DNA of 64,000 bases from Oscillospiraceae bacterium (GTDB lineage: Bacteria; Bacillota; Clostridia; UMGS1810), in contig SVJU01000002.1 of NCBI GenBank assembly GCA_015068825.1, forward strand, positions 1 through 64,000. The letters are read 5' to 3'. Positions 15,791 through 24,506 of the stretch are shown piece by piece (the first letter of the stretch is position 1; every line of letters begins with the position of its first letter). Below the pieces are notes generated by a model. That model was not told where the DNA came from. It ran no database searches and saw only the letters and a list, made by a program, of their open reading frames with translations. The position numbers and the translations under genes are program-made.

Positions 15791-17809
15791 TTATTTGTCA
15801 ACAATTTTTTGTAAGGTGTATTTTACATTACCATCTTCAACATTAAACAGCACATACTCGGTTTCAAGAATATTCTGGAGTGTAATGCTTTCTGCACCCT
15901 TTATGCCAAAATGTGCAATATTGTTATAGGTATAAACCTCGCCATTACCCGAATACAAAACAAAAACATTTTTATTGCATAAATATTTTTCAACAAGTTC
16001 ATTATATAAATCCTGCTCGCTCATATTTGGAAATACAGGGCTTTCGCTTAAAACAATAAATATATTTTTGTTTTTTGTTTTTTCTATTGTATCTATAAAT
16101 CTGGCCCACTGCGAAATTCCGTTTTCCGAAACAGATGATGAATTATTATTCATTGAAATAAAAGTACAGTTTTTGTATTCATAGCTGTCAAATCCATCTG
16201 ATTTTATACTTTTTGTGCCATTTGCACCGTCTTTAACATTGCTTCCTGCAAAAAGCGCAAGGTCATATCCTTCATTTTTTATTTTTTTATCAAACACTCT
16301 TTTTATACCCATTTCGCCAAATGTATTATTTGACAAAATGTTTCCAAAAGCGGCAAATGAGAAAGAATTTTCTGACACAACAAGATTTTCATCTTTTAAA
16401 TCATCTGCATTTACCATATCTTTATAAACATTAAATTTTATTGAGCTTTTTATACCGTTATACTCTGCTTCTACAACCGCCTCGCCTAAAGTATCAGGAT
16501 AAAAATTGTTATCTTCTAAAGTTCCATAATCGGTTTTCCACAAAATTTTATCAGACGGTATTACACCAAGATTCTGTCCGTTTTTGTCATAAGCTATTGC
16601 CACAATTTGTGCAACTGACGACATAAACATATTTTCTTTATCCGAAGAAAGCTCAATTTTTACTGCCTCTTCCTTTTCTTTTGTCATTTTAACGCCGATT
16701 GCATTTATAACGCTTCTTAATCCCCCGTCTGAAGGAATGTTTACAACCTCATTTTCGCCGCTTGTTACATTTTTTGCAACCATTGTTGTTGAACCGCCGC
16801 CATCAAGGTTTATTGCATTATAAACTCCGTTGTTTATCAAAATTTCAGAAAGTGTCTGAAGAGATACTCCCACACTTTCTTTCTGTCTTCCGTCTATTGT
16901 AATAAAATACAAAATCTTTCCGCTCTCATCAAGTCCGAGTGCAGTTCTCGGGTTTAATCCCGAAATATTATGGGTATTTGGCGCAATCTTACCGTCTTTT
17001 ACAAGCAGTGTTCCACCACCCATTGCAAGATTAATATTTTCGTAATCAGGCTCAATATTAACATCAATACTGATTTTGTCACCTACACTAAAATTATCAA
17101 TAAGAAATGTTGACTGATCCTTTAAAAAAGATAAAACATATCCGTTTTCAGGAATTTCGCACGGACCCTGATCGTAATTTATTGCAGTTACAATATCATC
17201 TTCAACCACCATTTCAACCTGAAATGATTGTGATCCGGGCGAAGTTTTGCCCCAGTATTTATTGTAAAGCACAATACCCGACAAATCATCGTATTTGTTA
17301 ATATGCTTTAAAACCTCGCCTTCGCCATTTGGTGCGGTTATAGACATATATGTATCAATATAGTCAAAAAGCATATTTTTATCTTCAGCCTTCATAAAAA
17401 CAGCCTGAGATGTGCTTGCACGGGAATATGATGTTAAAAGATTTCCATCCTTTATTTCAACACCTACACTTGAGCCCATACCTTTTTCATCGCTTGCCCA
17501 TGAAAAAAAATCACCGTTTACTGCAATGTGCGTATCGTTATTATTTGCAAGACTTTTTACATTTTCAAGCTTTCGTATATCCTCTTCGTTTTTTAAAAGC
17601 TCAATATCAATATAATCCTTGTTTAAATCGGCTGTTGCGATGTTTATGTTAAGCCAGCCTGCATCTGTAAGCGAACGGATATTTTTAAATTCAAGTCCAT
17701 CTATGTATTTTATCTGTTGGGTAAGAGCGTAAATAGGTGTGTAACAATATGCCGATATACCCGAAAAAGCAATTATAAGTGCAAGTAAAAAAGATGTCAG
17801 TTTTTTCAA
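15791..17809 (-). CDS. Secreted phosphodiester glycosidase (NAGPA-domain) protein with C-terminal phosphoesterase-like region
   Basis: This 672-residue protein starts with a signal peptide (MKKLTSFLLALIIAFSGISA). The NAGPA domain covers about residues 85-375. It includes HIAVNGDFFSW, GLNPRTALGLDESGKILYFI (around 283-302) and the diagnostic INLDGGGSTTM (333-343). These enzymes cleave a sugar from a phosphodiester such as sugar-1-phospho-polymers or GlcNAc-phosphate diesters, so wall teichoic acid-type glycans are a plausible target. A bacterial Ig-like domain (about 383-462) follows. The last 190 residues (FSFAAFGNI, LALFAGSNVKD, FVLYSGNGEVYTYNN, IAHFGIKG) resemble a metallophosphoesterase fold in which the metal-binding His and Asp motifs are not obvious. 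It is transcribed towards upp, divergent from the glycosyltransferase gene. Confidence 0.88.
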   Translation of the reverse strand: MKKLTSFLLALIIAFSGISAYCYTPIYALTQQIKYIDGLEFKNIRSLTDAGWLNINIATADLNKDYIDIELLKNEEDIRKLENVKSLANNNDTHIAVNGDFFSWASDEKGMGSSVGVEIKDGNLLTSYSRASTSQAVFMKAEDKNMLFDYIDTYMSITAPNGEGEVLKHINKYDDLSGIVLYNKYWGKTSPGSQSFQVEMVVEDDIVTAINYDQGPCEIPENGYVLSFLKDQSTFLIDNFSVGDKISIDVNIEPDYENINLAMGGGTLLVKDGKIAPNTHNISGLNPRTALGLDESGKILYFITIDGRQKESVGVSLQTLSEILINNGVYNAINLDGGGSTTMVAKNVTSGENEVVNIPSDGGLRSVINAIGVKMTKEKEEAVKIELSSDKENMFMSSVAQIVAIAYDKNGQNLGVIPSDKILWKTDYGTLEDNNFYPDTLGEAVVEAEYNGIKSSIKFNVYKDMVNADDLKDENLVVSENSFSFAAFGNILSNNTFGEMGIKRVFDKKIKNEGYDLALFAGSNVKDGANGTKSIKSDGFDSYEYKNCTFISMNNNSSSVSENGISQWARFIDTIEKTKNKNIFIVLSESPVFPNMSEQDLYNELVEKYLCNKNVFVLYSGNGEVYTYNNIAHFGIKGAESITLQNILETEYVLFNVEDGNVKYTLQKIVDK

Positions 17810-17972
17810 TATGTTTTCCTCCTCAAATTTTATAATATTTATTTTACTGCATTTTATTTTTTTAGTAAAGGCAAAATAACACTATTTAATAAAATTGTAA
17901 TTGAAATTTAACCGCATTTGTGGTATTATATTAAATGTCAATTTATGGCTTTTTGATAAGGAGTTGATATAT

Positions 17973-20222
17973 ATGCGCAAATTAAGAATACTTTTATCGC
18001 TTATGGGGCTTGAAATAGGCGGAGCAGAAACCCACGCCGTTGAGCTTGCAAAAAGTCTTAAAAATAACGGATATCTTGTATATGTGGTATCAAGCGGCGG
18101 TGTTTACGAAAAAGAGCTTGAAGAACATGACATACCGCATTTTTATGCTCCTTTAACCAGCAAGAGCCCGTTAAGTATGCTAAAATCATATAACACAATA
18201 AAAAACATTGTAAAAAAAGAAAAAATAGATTTAATCCATGCTCACGCAAGAATACCCGCTTTTGTAAGCTCTCTTGTTAAAAAAAGGCTTGGCATTCCGC
18301 TTATTTCAACAGTACACGGTGTTTATTCAACAAAATTCTGGTTTAAGCTTTTAACAAACTGGGGCGATGAAGCAATTTGTGTAAGCGAAGATATAAGAGA
18401 TTATGTAATAGAAAACTATAATTTTTCACTTCTTAACACATCGGTTACAATAAACGGTATTGATACCGATAAATTTACTCCCAATACATTTTATTATGAT
18501 GTAATGCAGGAATTTAAAATAAGCGAAAACGATTTTAAAATTGTGTGTGTTACCCGTCTTGACGAAGGCAACTCTCACGCAGCATATTCGCTTTTAAAGG
18601 TTGCGGATAAATTATGCAATGAAATAGAAAATCTTAAAATTATAATTGTTGGCGGCGGCAACGAATTTAACAAAATAAAAAATTTGTGCAAAGAGCAAAA
18701 TCAAAAACTTGGAAAAGAAGTTTTTGTAATGACAAACGCAAGAGTTGATGTGCACAAATTTTTGGCAATGGCAGATTTGTTTGTAGGAATTTCCCGTGCC
18801 GCACTTGAGGCAATGGCAACACAAAGATGCGTTATTTTAAACGGTCAGTTTGGTTATGGCGGAATTTTTTCTGACGAAAACATTAACGAATGTTTAACAA
18901 GCAATTTTACCGCAAGAGGCACTTCTCTGACTGATGAAACATTCTTTGACGATATAATGAAAATTTATAATCTTTCTGATGAAGAAAAGCATCAGATGGG
19001 TGTTTTTGCGCAAAACACTGTAAACAAGCATTACTCTGTTTCTACAATGGCAGATGATACACAAAAAATTTATCAAAAGGTTTATAACGAACATAAATAC
19101 AACTACGATTTTATGATTTCGGGCTATTACGGCTTTAACAACTCCGGTGATGACGCACTTTTGCAGGCAATGATAGATAATTTAAAATCTCTTGACGAAA
19201 ATGTAAGAATTGTGGTTTTATCAAAAAAATGCGAAGAAACTATAAAAAGATACAAGGTTGACGCAATAAACAGAATTTCAATTTTTAAAATTTTAAAATA
19301 TATGCAACGCACAAAAGTGCTTATTTCGGGTGGCGGCTCGCTTATACAGGATGTAACCAGCACAAAATCAATTTTTTATTATCTTGGCATAATTTTTCTT
19401 GGTATTATTAAAAATACATCCATTATGGTATATGCAAACGGCATTGGACCAATAGACAAAAAGAAGAACAGAATATGGGCTAAAAAAGCACTTGACAGAG
19501 CCGATGTTATTACATTAAGAGAAGAAGGCTCTATGCTTCTTTTAAATGAAATCGGCGTAAAAAACGATACTATTTATTTAACTGCCGACCCTGCATTAAC
19601 ATTAGAAAAAGCTGATGATGAGCTTATTGAAAATGTTTTAAAATCACACTCTATTCCTGAAGGTACACGGCTTTTGGGTGTATCGGTAAGAGCATGGAAG
19701 AAAAACGATACCGATTTTGAAATTGATTTTGCAAAAAATCTTGACAAAATCTGTGAGCAAAACAATGCTTATCCCTTGTTTTTGCCAATGCAGTTTCCGT
19801 ATGATTACGAATTTTCGTTAAAAATCATAAAACATTTAAAAACACCGTATTATATTATAAACACCCAGTATGACGAAAAAATATTTGCAGGTATAATATC
19901 AAAATGCGAGCTTTTAATTGGAATGAGACTTCATTCGCTTATATATTCGGCAAGTGTTAAAACACCTGTTGTGGGTATTGTTTACGACCCTAAAGTTAAA
20001 AGCTTTTTGGAATACATTGGTCAGAATCACTATGTAGATATAAAAGATATTTCATCGCCTGATTTTGCGTCTGTGGTTAACAGCTCATTTGAGCGAAGAT
20101 TTAAAATTAAAGAAGAATTTGAAAAGAGAATTTCAGAGCTTGAAGAAAAGGCATTTTCAAACGCAAAAATGGCTATGAAACTTCTTAACAGGGAGAAAGA
20201 TTATGAGAATACTGGGGATTGA
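17973..20222 (+). CDS. Fusion of a GT4 glycosyltransferase and a CsaB-type polysaccharide pyruvyl transferase
   Basis: The start is ATG 17973 behind AAGGAG (749 residues); the frame extends upstream without an RBS. Residues 1 to about 375 are a GT-B glycosyltransferase (LLSLMGLEIGGAETHAVELAKSL, VPLISTVHGVYS equivalents, GRA/LAMADLFVGISRAALEAMA). Residues about 376-745 are a polysaccharide pyruvyl transferase of the CsaB type. That part has ISGYYGFNNSGDDALLQAMI, VLISGGGSLIQDVTSTKS, YANGIGPI and LIGMRLHSLIYS. CsaB ketal-pyruvylates the secondary wall polymer bound by SLH domains. An SLH protein is encoded at 41.5 kb, which supports a role in making or modifying the SLH-binding polymer. The last 20 bases overlap ruvX. 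Confidence 0.9.
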   Translation: MRKLRILLSLMGLEIGGAETHAVELAKSLKNNGYLVYVVSSGGVYEKELEEHDIPHFYAPLTSKSPLSMLKSYNTIKNIVKKEKIDLIHAHARIPAFVSSLVKKRLGIPLISTVHGVYSTKFWFKLLTNWGDEAICVSEDIRDYVIENYNFSLLNTSVTINGIDTDKFTPNTFYYDVMQEFKISENDFKIVCVTRLDEGNSHAAYSLLKVADKLCNEIENLKIIIVGGGNEFNKIKNLCKEQNQKLGKEVFVMTNARVDVHKFLAMADLFVGISRAALEAMATQRCVILNGQFGYGGIFSDENINECLTSNFTARGTSLTDETFFDDIMKIYNLSDEEKHQMGVFAQNTVNKHYSVSTMADDTQKIYQKVYNEHKYNYDFMISGYYGFNNSGDDALLQAMIDNLKSLDENVRIVVLSKKCEETIKRYKVDAINRISIFKILKYMQRTKVLISGGGSLIQDVTSTKSIFYYLGIIFLGIIKNTSIMVYANGIGPIDKKKNRIWAKKALDRADVITLREEGSMLLLNEIGVKNDTIYLTADPALTLEKADDELIENVLKSHSIPEGTRLLGVSVRAWKKNDTDFEIDFAKNLDKICEQNNAYPLFLPMQFPYDYEFSLKIIKHLKTPYYIINTQYDEKIFAGIISKCELLIGMRLHSLIYSASVKTPVVGIVYDPKVKSFLEYIGQNHYVDIKDISSPDFASVVNSSFERRFKIKEEFEKRISELEEKAFSNAKMAMKLLNREKDYENTGD

Positions 20223-20619
20223 TTACGGAGATGCAAGAGTAGGAATTGCAGTATCCGACCCGCTTTTGATGATGGCGCAGGGTGTTAAAACACTTCCAAA
20301 CAAGGTGTTTGACAAAATGATGGATGCTCTTGATGCTATTATTAAAGAATACAATACAGAAAAAATTGTTCTGGGATTCCCAAAAAATATGGACGGCTCG
20401 GTAGGATTCAGGGGAGAAATAACCTTGGATTTTAAGCAAAAGCTTGAAGAAAAATATCCACACATCCAATTGATTTTACAGGATGAGCGCCTTTCTACAA
20501 TGATGGCAGACCGCTTTTTATCTGTAACAAACACACGCGGAGAAAACCGCAAAAAAGTTATCGATACCGTTTCGGCAGAGGTAATACTTCAAAGTTATTT
20601 AGACAGTATAAAAAAATAA
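20203..20619 (+). CDS. ruvX: Putative Holliday junction resolvase / pre-16S rRNA nuclease YqgF
   Basis: This 138-residue RNase H-fold protein of the YqgF/RuvX family is thought to mature the 5' end of 16S rRNA and possibly act on Holliday junctions. The first beta-strand motif ILGIDYGDARVGIAVSDPL (with Asp) is present. The middle KIVLGFPKNMDGSVG and the DERLSTMMADRF motif (Asp and Glu) follow, and the C-terminal DTVSAEVILQSYLD is conserved. The GGGAG site lies within the preceding coding sequence. The start overlaps the GT4-CsaB gene by 20 bases in another frame, so expression is coupled. A DUF1292 gene follows, a common arrangement in Clostridia. Confidence 0.95.
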   Translation: MRILGIDYGDARVGIAVSDPLLMMAQGVKTLPNKVFDKMMDALDAIIKEYNTEKIVLGFPKNMDGSVGFRGEITLDFKQKLEEKYPHIQLILQDERLSTMMADRFLSVTNTRGENRKKVIDTVSAEVILQSYLDSIKK

Positions 20620-20638
20620 TTTTAAGGAGGCTTTTAAT

Positions 20639-20929
20639 ATGAGCGAATTTAATATGGAAAATAACGAAGGAAGAATTATTCCTTTTATTGACGAGAATGG
20701 AAACAAGGTTGAATTTGAAATGATTGACGCATTTAAAATGGAGGATAATGAATATGTTGCCCTTTTAGATGCCAACGACACAAATGATGACACCGAAGTT
20801 TATATTATGAGAATTGAAAAAGACGGTGATGAAGATGTGCTTGTTTATATTGAAGATGACGACGAGCTTGACAGTGCATTTGAAACATTTAAAGACCGTA
20901 TGGGTGACGAATACGACTTTTTAGACTAA
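20639..20929 (+). CDS. DUF1292 family small acidic protein
   Basis: This 96-residue protein is strongly acidic (many Asp and Glu in VEVDG-like strands) and matches the DUF1292 family. Typical patterns are IIPFIDENGNKVEFEMIDAF at the start and EVYIMRIEKDGDEDVLVYIEDDDELDSAFETF in the middle. The biochemical role is unknown. In Firmicutes it is regularly placed after yqgF/ruvX, as here (19 bases apart, AAGGAGG). It is followed by a strong terminator, closing a three-gene operon. Confidence 0.92.
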   Translation: MSEFNMENNEGRIIPFIDENGNKVEFEMIDAFKMEDNEYVALLDANDTNDDTEVYIMRIEKDGDEDVLVYIEDDDELDSAFETFKDRMGDEYDFLD

Positions 20930-20948
20930 TTTAATTAACCCTGAATTT

Positions 20949-20990
20949 TAAAGGCAGAAACTATTAATTTTAGTTTCTGCCTTTTTATTT
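20949..20990. terminator. Bidirectional terminator between DUF1292 gene and FAD oxidoreductase
   Basis: The arms AAAGGCAGAAACTA and TAGTTTCTGCCTTT form a 14-bp stem with a short AT loop followed by TTATTTT. It serves the convergent genes on both sides. Confidence 0.9.
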
Positions 20991-22774
20991 TAATCAAAAT
21001 CAAACGAAATTACAGGGATATTTTCGCCCTCTCCCCAACTTTTTTGTGTAATTAAAATAAGCTTATCAAAGGTTTTGTTAACATTTAAATGATAAGAACG
21101 CTTTCTGTTGTTTTCAATATGTAAAATTTCATACTTTTCGCCTTTTAATTCGCCTATAAGCTTAAATTCCCTGCACAATGTTTTTGGCATATGCATTTGT
21201 GGACTATCCAAACGACGATTGGCACGGGTTGAGTGCATGCGTTCGCAATTACTTCCCGGAAGAGTATCACGATTTAAATCACTGCAAAATACAATATGTA
21301 TATCAGATATTATTGTTTCTTCAAAACTATAACATATTTGTTCGCCAACCTTTGCTTTATATGAGCAATTGCTATCGTCGGAATTATAAATATAATGTGC
21401 TCTGTCCTGACCGTTTCTTAAAACTTCATTATTAATATTAAGCTTTGCATTTAAACATAATGAAGATATTTTTCTTGTTTTTGAAGGAAGAAAACAATCT
21501 TCGTTCATAAGTAAATTCTGTAATAAATCAATTTTGCTGCAATATACATCATGCGGTGTAAAATGATTTTTAACAGCGATTGAAGCTCCTTTTCCAACAG
21601 CTTCTCCTAATAAAGCACATGTAGCCATAACACGAATACTGCTCATTGCCGTATGTGTCATACTGATATTTCTTCCTGCAAAAAACAAATTTTCAACATT
21701 ATCTGAATACAAAGCCCTGTAAGGTATTGAATAAGGGGCAGGTGTTTCATAATTTGTATTAGGAACACCCTTATGGTAAAATCCGCCCGGAAAATGGTCG
21801 TCAAGAGGCCATCCGCCAAATGCGATTTCGTCTTCAAAAACTTTTTTATCACTGATGTCTTTCTGCGTAATTATGTATTCTCCGCACATTCTGCGTGATT
21901 CTCTTTTGCCGGGTAAAAACCCCAAAAAATCCAGCTCCCATTTAGATGCATCATATTTTCCCGAGTTTTTTACATAATCCCATGTTCCTGTGGCAAGAGC
22001 AATAAGCTCATCTTTTAATTCTTCTGTATCATCAATGGTGTTTTTGTTGCCTCCCAGCTCAAGGTACCAAAAATTTTCACTGTCATTATAAATATTTGGT
22101 GTTCTGTTGTTAAAGTCTTCATCTGTAAGAGATTTGCTCCACGAAGGAGGAATAAATTTTATGTCCTCGGTAGTTTCTCTTCCCTGAATTAAACAGGACA
22201 TTCCCATTGTCATTTTATCGGCAACTTTAGTTTCTGTATTTTCGCCAAATTCACTGTCTGCCTCACGGCCTATGCGAAAGTTTGCATTACAAAGTGGCGC
22301 AAGAATACTGTCACCAGAACTGTCACAGAAAAAGTGTGCTTTAACTTCATAAAAACATTGTGTTGTCATCTGATACCCGGTAACTGTATTTATTTTAGTA
22401 TCACGATTATATTTAAATTTGCCTTTTTCAACCGATGCATCCATACAGGTACAATTTAAAAGCAAGGTTATATTTTTTTCGCGACGGACAAAATCATATA
22501 ATACCGTATCCCATATTGCATAGCTTTTTGTCGGATTACGATATAAATTTTCCAAAGCGATTTCTTCCAGTATACCTGTTTCGCGGTTGTCTCTTCCCTT
22601 TGCTCCGCATATCCACATTCTTATCTCGGATGAAGCATTACCGCCTAAAACAGGGCGTTCGTGCATAAGTACTACTTTAAGTCCCTCTCTTGCGGCAGAA
22701 ATTGCAGCCGTTAATCCTGCCATGCCTCCGCCTACAACACACAAATCACAATCAATAATTTTTTTGTTTAGCAA
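20990..22774 (-). CDS. FAD-dependent oxidoreductase (FAD-binding family of the HdrA/fumarate-reductase-like fold)
   Basis: This 594-residue flavoprotein starts with TTG behind AGGATG. The dinucleotide-binding fold is at the N-terminus (CDLCVVGGGMAGLTAAISAAREGLKVVLMHERPVLGG), followed by the NASSEIRMWICGA region common in the FAD_oxidored family. FCDSSGDSILAP and LFFAGRNISMTHTAMSSIRVMATCALLGEAVG provide the second FAD contact. The last 130 residues are a beta-rich extension. Relatives cluster with carbohydrate-degradation genes and have no settled substrate. It is divergent from a PocR/AraC regulator, a likely dedicated activator. A shorter relative is at 51.3 kb. Confidence 0.87.
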   Translation of the reverse strand: MLNKKIIDCDLCVVGGGMAGLTAAISAAREGLKVVLMHERPVLGGNASSEIRMWICGAKGRDNRETGILEEIALENLYRNPTKSYAIWDTVLYDFVRREKNITLLLNCTCMDASVEKGKFKYNRDTKINTVTGYQMTTQCFYEVKAHFFCDSSGDSILAPLCNANFRIGREADSEFGENTETKVADKMTMGMSCLIQGRETTEDIKFIPPSWSKSLTDEDFNNRTPNIYNDSENFWYLELGGNKNTIDDTEELKDELIALATGTWDYVKNSGKYDASKWELDFLGFLPGKRESRRMCGEYIITQKDISDKKVFEDEIAFGGWPLDDHFPGGFYHKGVPNTNYETPAPYSIPYRALYSDNVENLFFAGRNISMTHTAMSSIRVMATCALLGEAVGKGASIAVKNHFTPHDVYCSKIDLLQNLLMNEDCFLPSKTRKISSLCLNAKLNINNEVLRNGQDRAHYIYNSDDSNCSYKAKVGEQICYSFEETIISDIHIVFCSDLNRDTLPGSNCERMHSTRANRRLDSPQMHMPKTLCREFKLIGELKGEKYEILHIENNRKRSYHLNVNKTFDKLILITQKSWGEGENIPVISFDFD

Positions 22775-22792
22775 TTTATCTCACATCCTTGC

Positions 22793-22862
22793 TTGACTTT
22801 TTTTGTCTTATGATATAATATTATCATATTATTATAAAAATTCTATGATAATAATGCATAAA
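22793..22862. promoter_or_regulatory. Divergent promoter/operator region between FAD oxidoreductase and AraC/PocR regulator
   Basis: TTGACT (22793-22798) and TATAAT (22814-22819) on the plus strand have a short 15-base spacer. The -10 is embedded in ATGATA-N6-TATCAT (22810-22827), and ATGATA appears again around 22845. The short spacer and the palindrome over the -10 suggest that the promoter needs or is blocked by a regulator. Confidence 0.4.
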
Positions 22863-22884
22863 AATATAAAGAAAGTGCAAATAT

Positions 22885-23688
22885 ATGAATAAACTTATAT
22901 CAAATATAACCTCATATTTAAACTATCTTATCAAAAACTGCAACTTAAATGTTTCTGTGCATTTTACAACAGATATTTTTGAATTACTACCTTCTGACAT
23001 AGTTTCAATGCTGCTGCCGTACAACAGCCACACAAATGCGTATTGCATAATGGCAAAAAGCATAAATCACCACAAATGCCTGTTAAACCAAAAAAATCTT
23101 TTAACCAAATGCCAGAATAAAAAAGAGTTCTGTTATGTGTGTCATGCAGGTGTGAAGGAATATATATATCCTGTTTGCAAAGACAATTGTGCTGTGGGAT
23201 TTATTGCAGTAACCAGATACCGGCAAAACATTCCCGCCAAAAATGGCATCTTAAACCTTAAATTGTGGGAAAATACCCTTGACACTCAACTTCCTTTAAC
23301 TTTATGTAACTCGGTTATTCCTCCTCTGTGTATTATGATAGAAAAGCTTTTAACAGCTTATTTTAAAAAAAATGACAATGAGTATAATCTGATAATACAA
23401 TACTTAAATGAATATCACGCAAACATATTACTTTCTGATCTGGCAAAACATTTTAACCGAAGCAATTCTCATATAAGCCATTTATTTAAGAAAGAAAGCG
23501 GAATGACCATCAGGGCATACTGCAATGATTTAAAACTTCACGATGCCCAAAAACTTCTTTTAAATACAGATATCAGCATAACCGAAATTGCCTTTGATGC
23601 AGGATTTAGTGATACAAGCTATTTTATATATCTTTTTAAAAAGAAATTTGGAATATCTCCCCTTCAATACAGACGGAAAAATCAATAA
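22885..23688 (+). CDS. AraC-family regulator with PocR-type sensory domain
   Basis: This 267-residue regulator has a Cys-rich PocR-like sensor in its N-terminal half (residues about 15-125). Visible pieces are HHKCLLNQKNLLTKCQ, FCYVCHAGVKEYIYPVCKDNCAVGFIAV. The C-terminal 100 residues are two HTH motifs (LLSDLAKHFNRSNSHISHLFKKE, then ITEIAFDAGFSDTSYFIYLFKKKFG and SPLQYRR). PocR domains bind small polyol-like molecules such as 1,2-propanediol. The regulator faces away from the FAD oxidoreductase gene and probably controls it. GAAAGTG lies before the ATG with suboptimal spacing. Confidence 0.9.
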   Translation: MNKLISNITSYLNYLIKNCNLNVSVHFTTDIFELLPSDIVSMLLPYNSHTNAYCIMAKSINHHKCLLNQKNLLTKCQNKKEFCYVCHAGVKEYIYPVCKDNCAVGFIAVTRYRQNIPAKNGILNLKLWENTLDTQLPLTLCNSVIPPLCIMIEKLLTAYFKKNDNEYNLIIQYLNEYHANILLSDLAKHFNRSNSHISHLFKKESGMTIRAYCNDLKLHDAQKLLLNTDISITEIAFDAGFSDTSYFIYLFKKKFGISPLQYRRKNQ

Positions 23689-23702
23689 TTATTTTAAACT
23701 GA

Positions 23703-23745
23703 AAAACGGATATGTGAAACATTCACATATCCGTTTTCTGTTAGT
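23703..23745. terminator. Bidirectional terminator between AraC/PocR gene and ribU
   Basis: The 16-bp arms AAAACGGATATGTGAA and TTCACATATCCGTTTT are separated by ACA, with T-rich sequence after and A-rich sequence before. It closes both convergent genes. Confidence 0.9.
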
Positions 23746-24298
23746 TTTTACTCTTTAAAAGCGGTGATATTTTTTTGTAAATTAAAAGTGTTATTACAGA
23801 AAGAATAAGCCCTCTTACAAAGTTGAACGGAGTAATTAAGGTTAACACAAGTGTAAGCTTTCCTTCAAACGATTTTAACGACGGCATAAAGTTTTCGTAA
23901 AGCGGAAGCATAATGTAAAGATTTGTAAACATAGCCGAAATGGTCATAATTAAAGTACCTGATATAAGCGCTATTAAAGCACCTTTTTTTGTTTTGTTGT
24001 ATTTATAAATAATACCTACAACAAAAACAAATGTTCCGTTTACAATAAAGTTTGCAAGCTCACCCACAAAGCCTGTTGATGTCATAAATGTATGAATAAG
24101 GTTTTTAATAAGTTCAATTGAAACACCTGCCAGAGGCCCCATTGCAAGTGTACCTATAATTGCAGGAAGGTCAGAAAATTCAATCTCCAAAAATCCGCCT
24201 ATTTTAAGCCCCATAAAAGATCCGAGCATCTGCAAAAGAAATGCGGCTGCAGAGAGCATTCCAACCTTTGCAATAAAATTTGTTTTTTTGTTTGACAT
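23741..24298 (-). CDS. ribU: ECF transporter substrate-binding component for riboflavin
   Basis: This 185-residue membrane protein has six predicted helices and matches the S component of riboflavin ECF transporters. GFLEIEFSDLPAIIGTLAMGPLAGVSIELIKNLIH carries the conserved RibU pattern for the flavin site. It would pair with the shared EcfA/A'/T energising module encoded elsewhere. An FMN riboswitch and terminator lie immediately upstream, which independently supports flavin transport. GGGGG before the ATG lies within the terminator 3' arm, so translation initiation may also be affected by folding. Confidence 0.95.
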   Translation of the reverse strand: MSNKKTNFIAKVGMLSAAAFLLQMLGSFMGLKIGGFLEIEFSDLPAIIGTLAMGPLAGVSIELIKNLIHTFMTSTGFVGELANFIVNGTFVFVVGIIYKYNKTKKGALIALISGTLIMTISAMFTNLYIMLPLYENFMPSLKSFEGKLTLVLTLITPFNFVRGLILSVITLLIYKKISPLLKSKN

Positions 24299-24303
24299 AA
24301 AAT

Positions 24304-24341
24304 AAAATCCCCCTTGAATTTGTTCAAGGCGGATTTTTTAA
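24304..24341 (-). terminator. Expression-platform terminator of the FMN riboswitch
   Basis: On the minus strand the arms AATCCGCCTTGAA and TTCAAGGGGGATT surround CAAA and are followed by TTATTTT just before the ribU start. Formation of this hairpin when FMN is bound would end transcription. Confidence 0.8.
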
Positions 24342-24379
24342 ACAATATACATATAAATAAAATACACAATGTATAAAAC

Positions 24380-24486
24380 TTCTCTCATCCAGACTTTAAC
24401 TGTCGGCTTTGGAATTTCACCAAATCGTGATGCAAGCATCTTGCGGGCTTTACCGCCGGTGGAGAATTACACTCCGCCCCGAAATT
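24380..24486 (-). ncRNA. FMN riboswitch (RFN element)
   Basis: Read on the minus strand, the segment has the conserved blocks of the FMN aptamer in order. These are TTTCGGGGCGGAGTGTAATT, then CACCGGCGGT, AAAGCCCGC, GATTTGGTGAAATTCC, CCGACAGT and AGTCTGGATGAGAGAAG, closed by the outer helix. It lies upstream of ribU with a terminator between. High FMN should reduce ribU transcription. Confidence 0.95.
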
Positions 24487-24506
24487 TTATTATATTATAT
24501 TAATTT

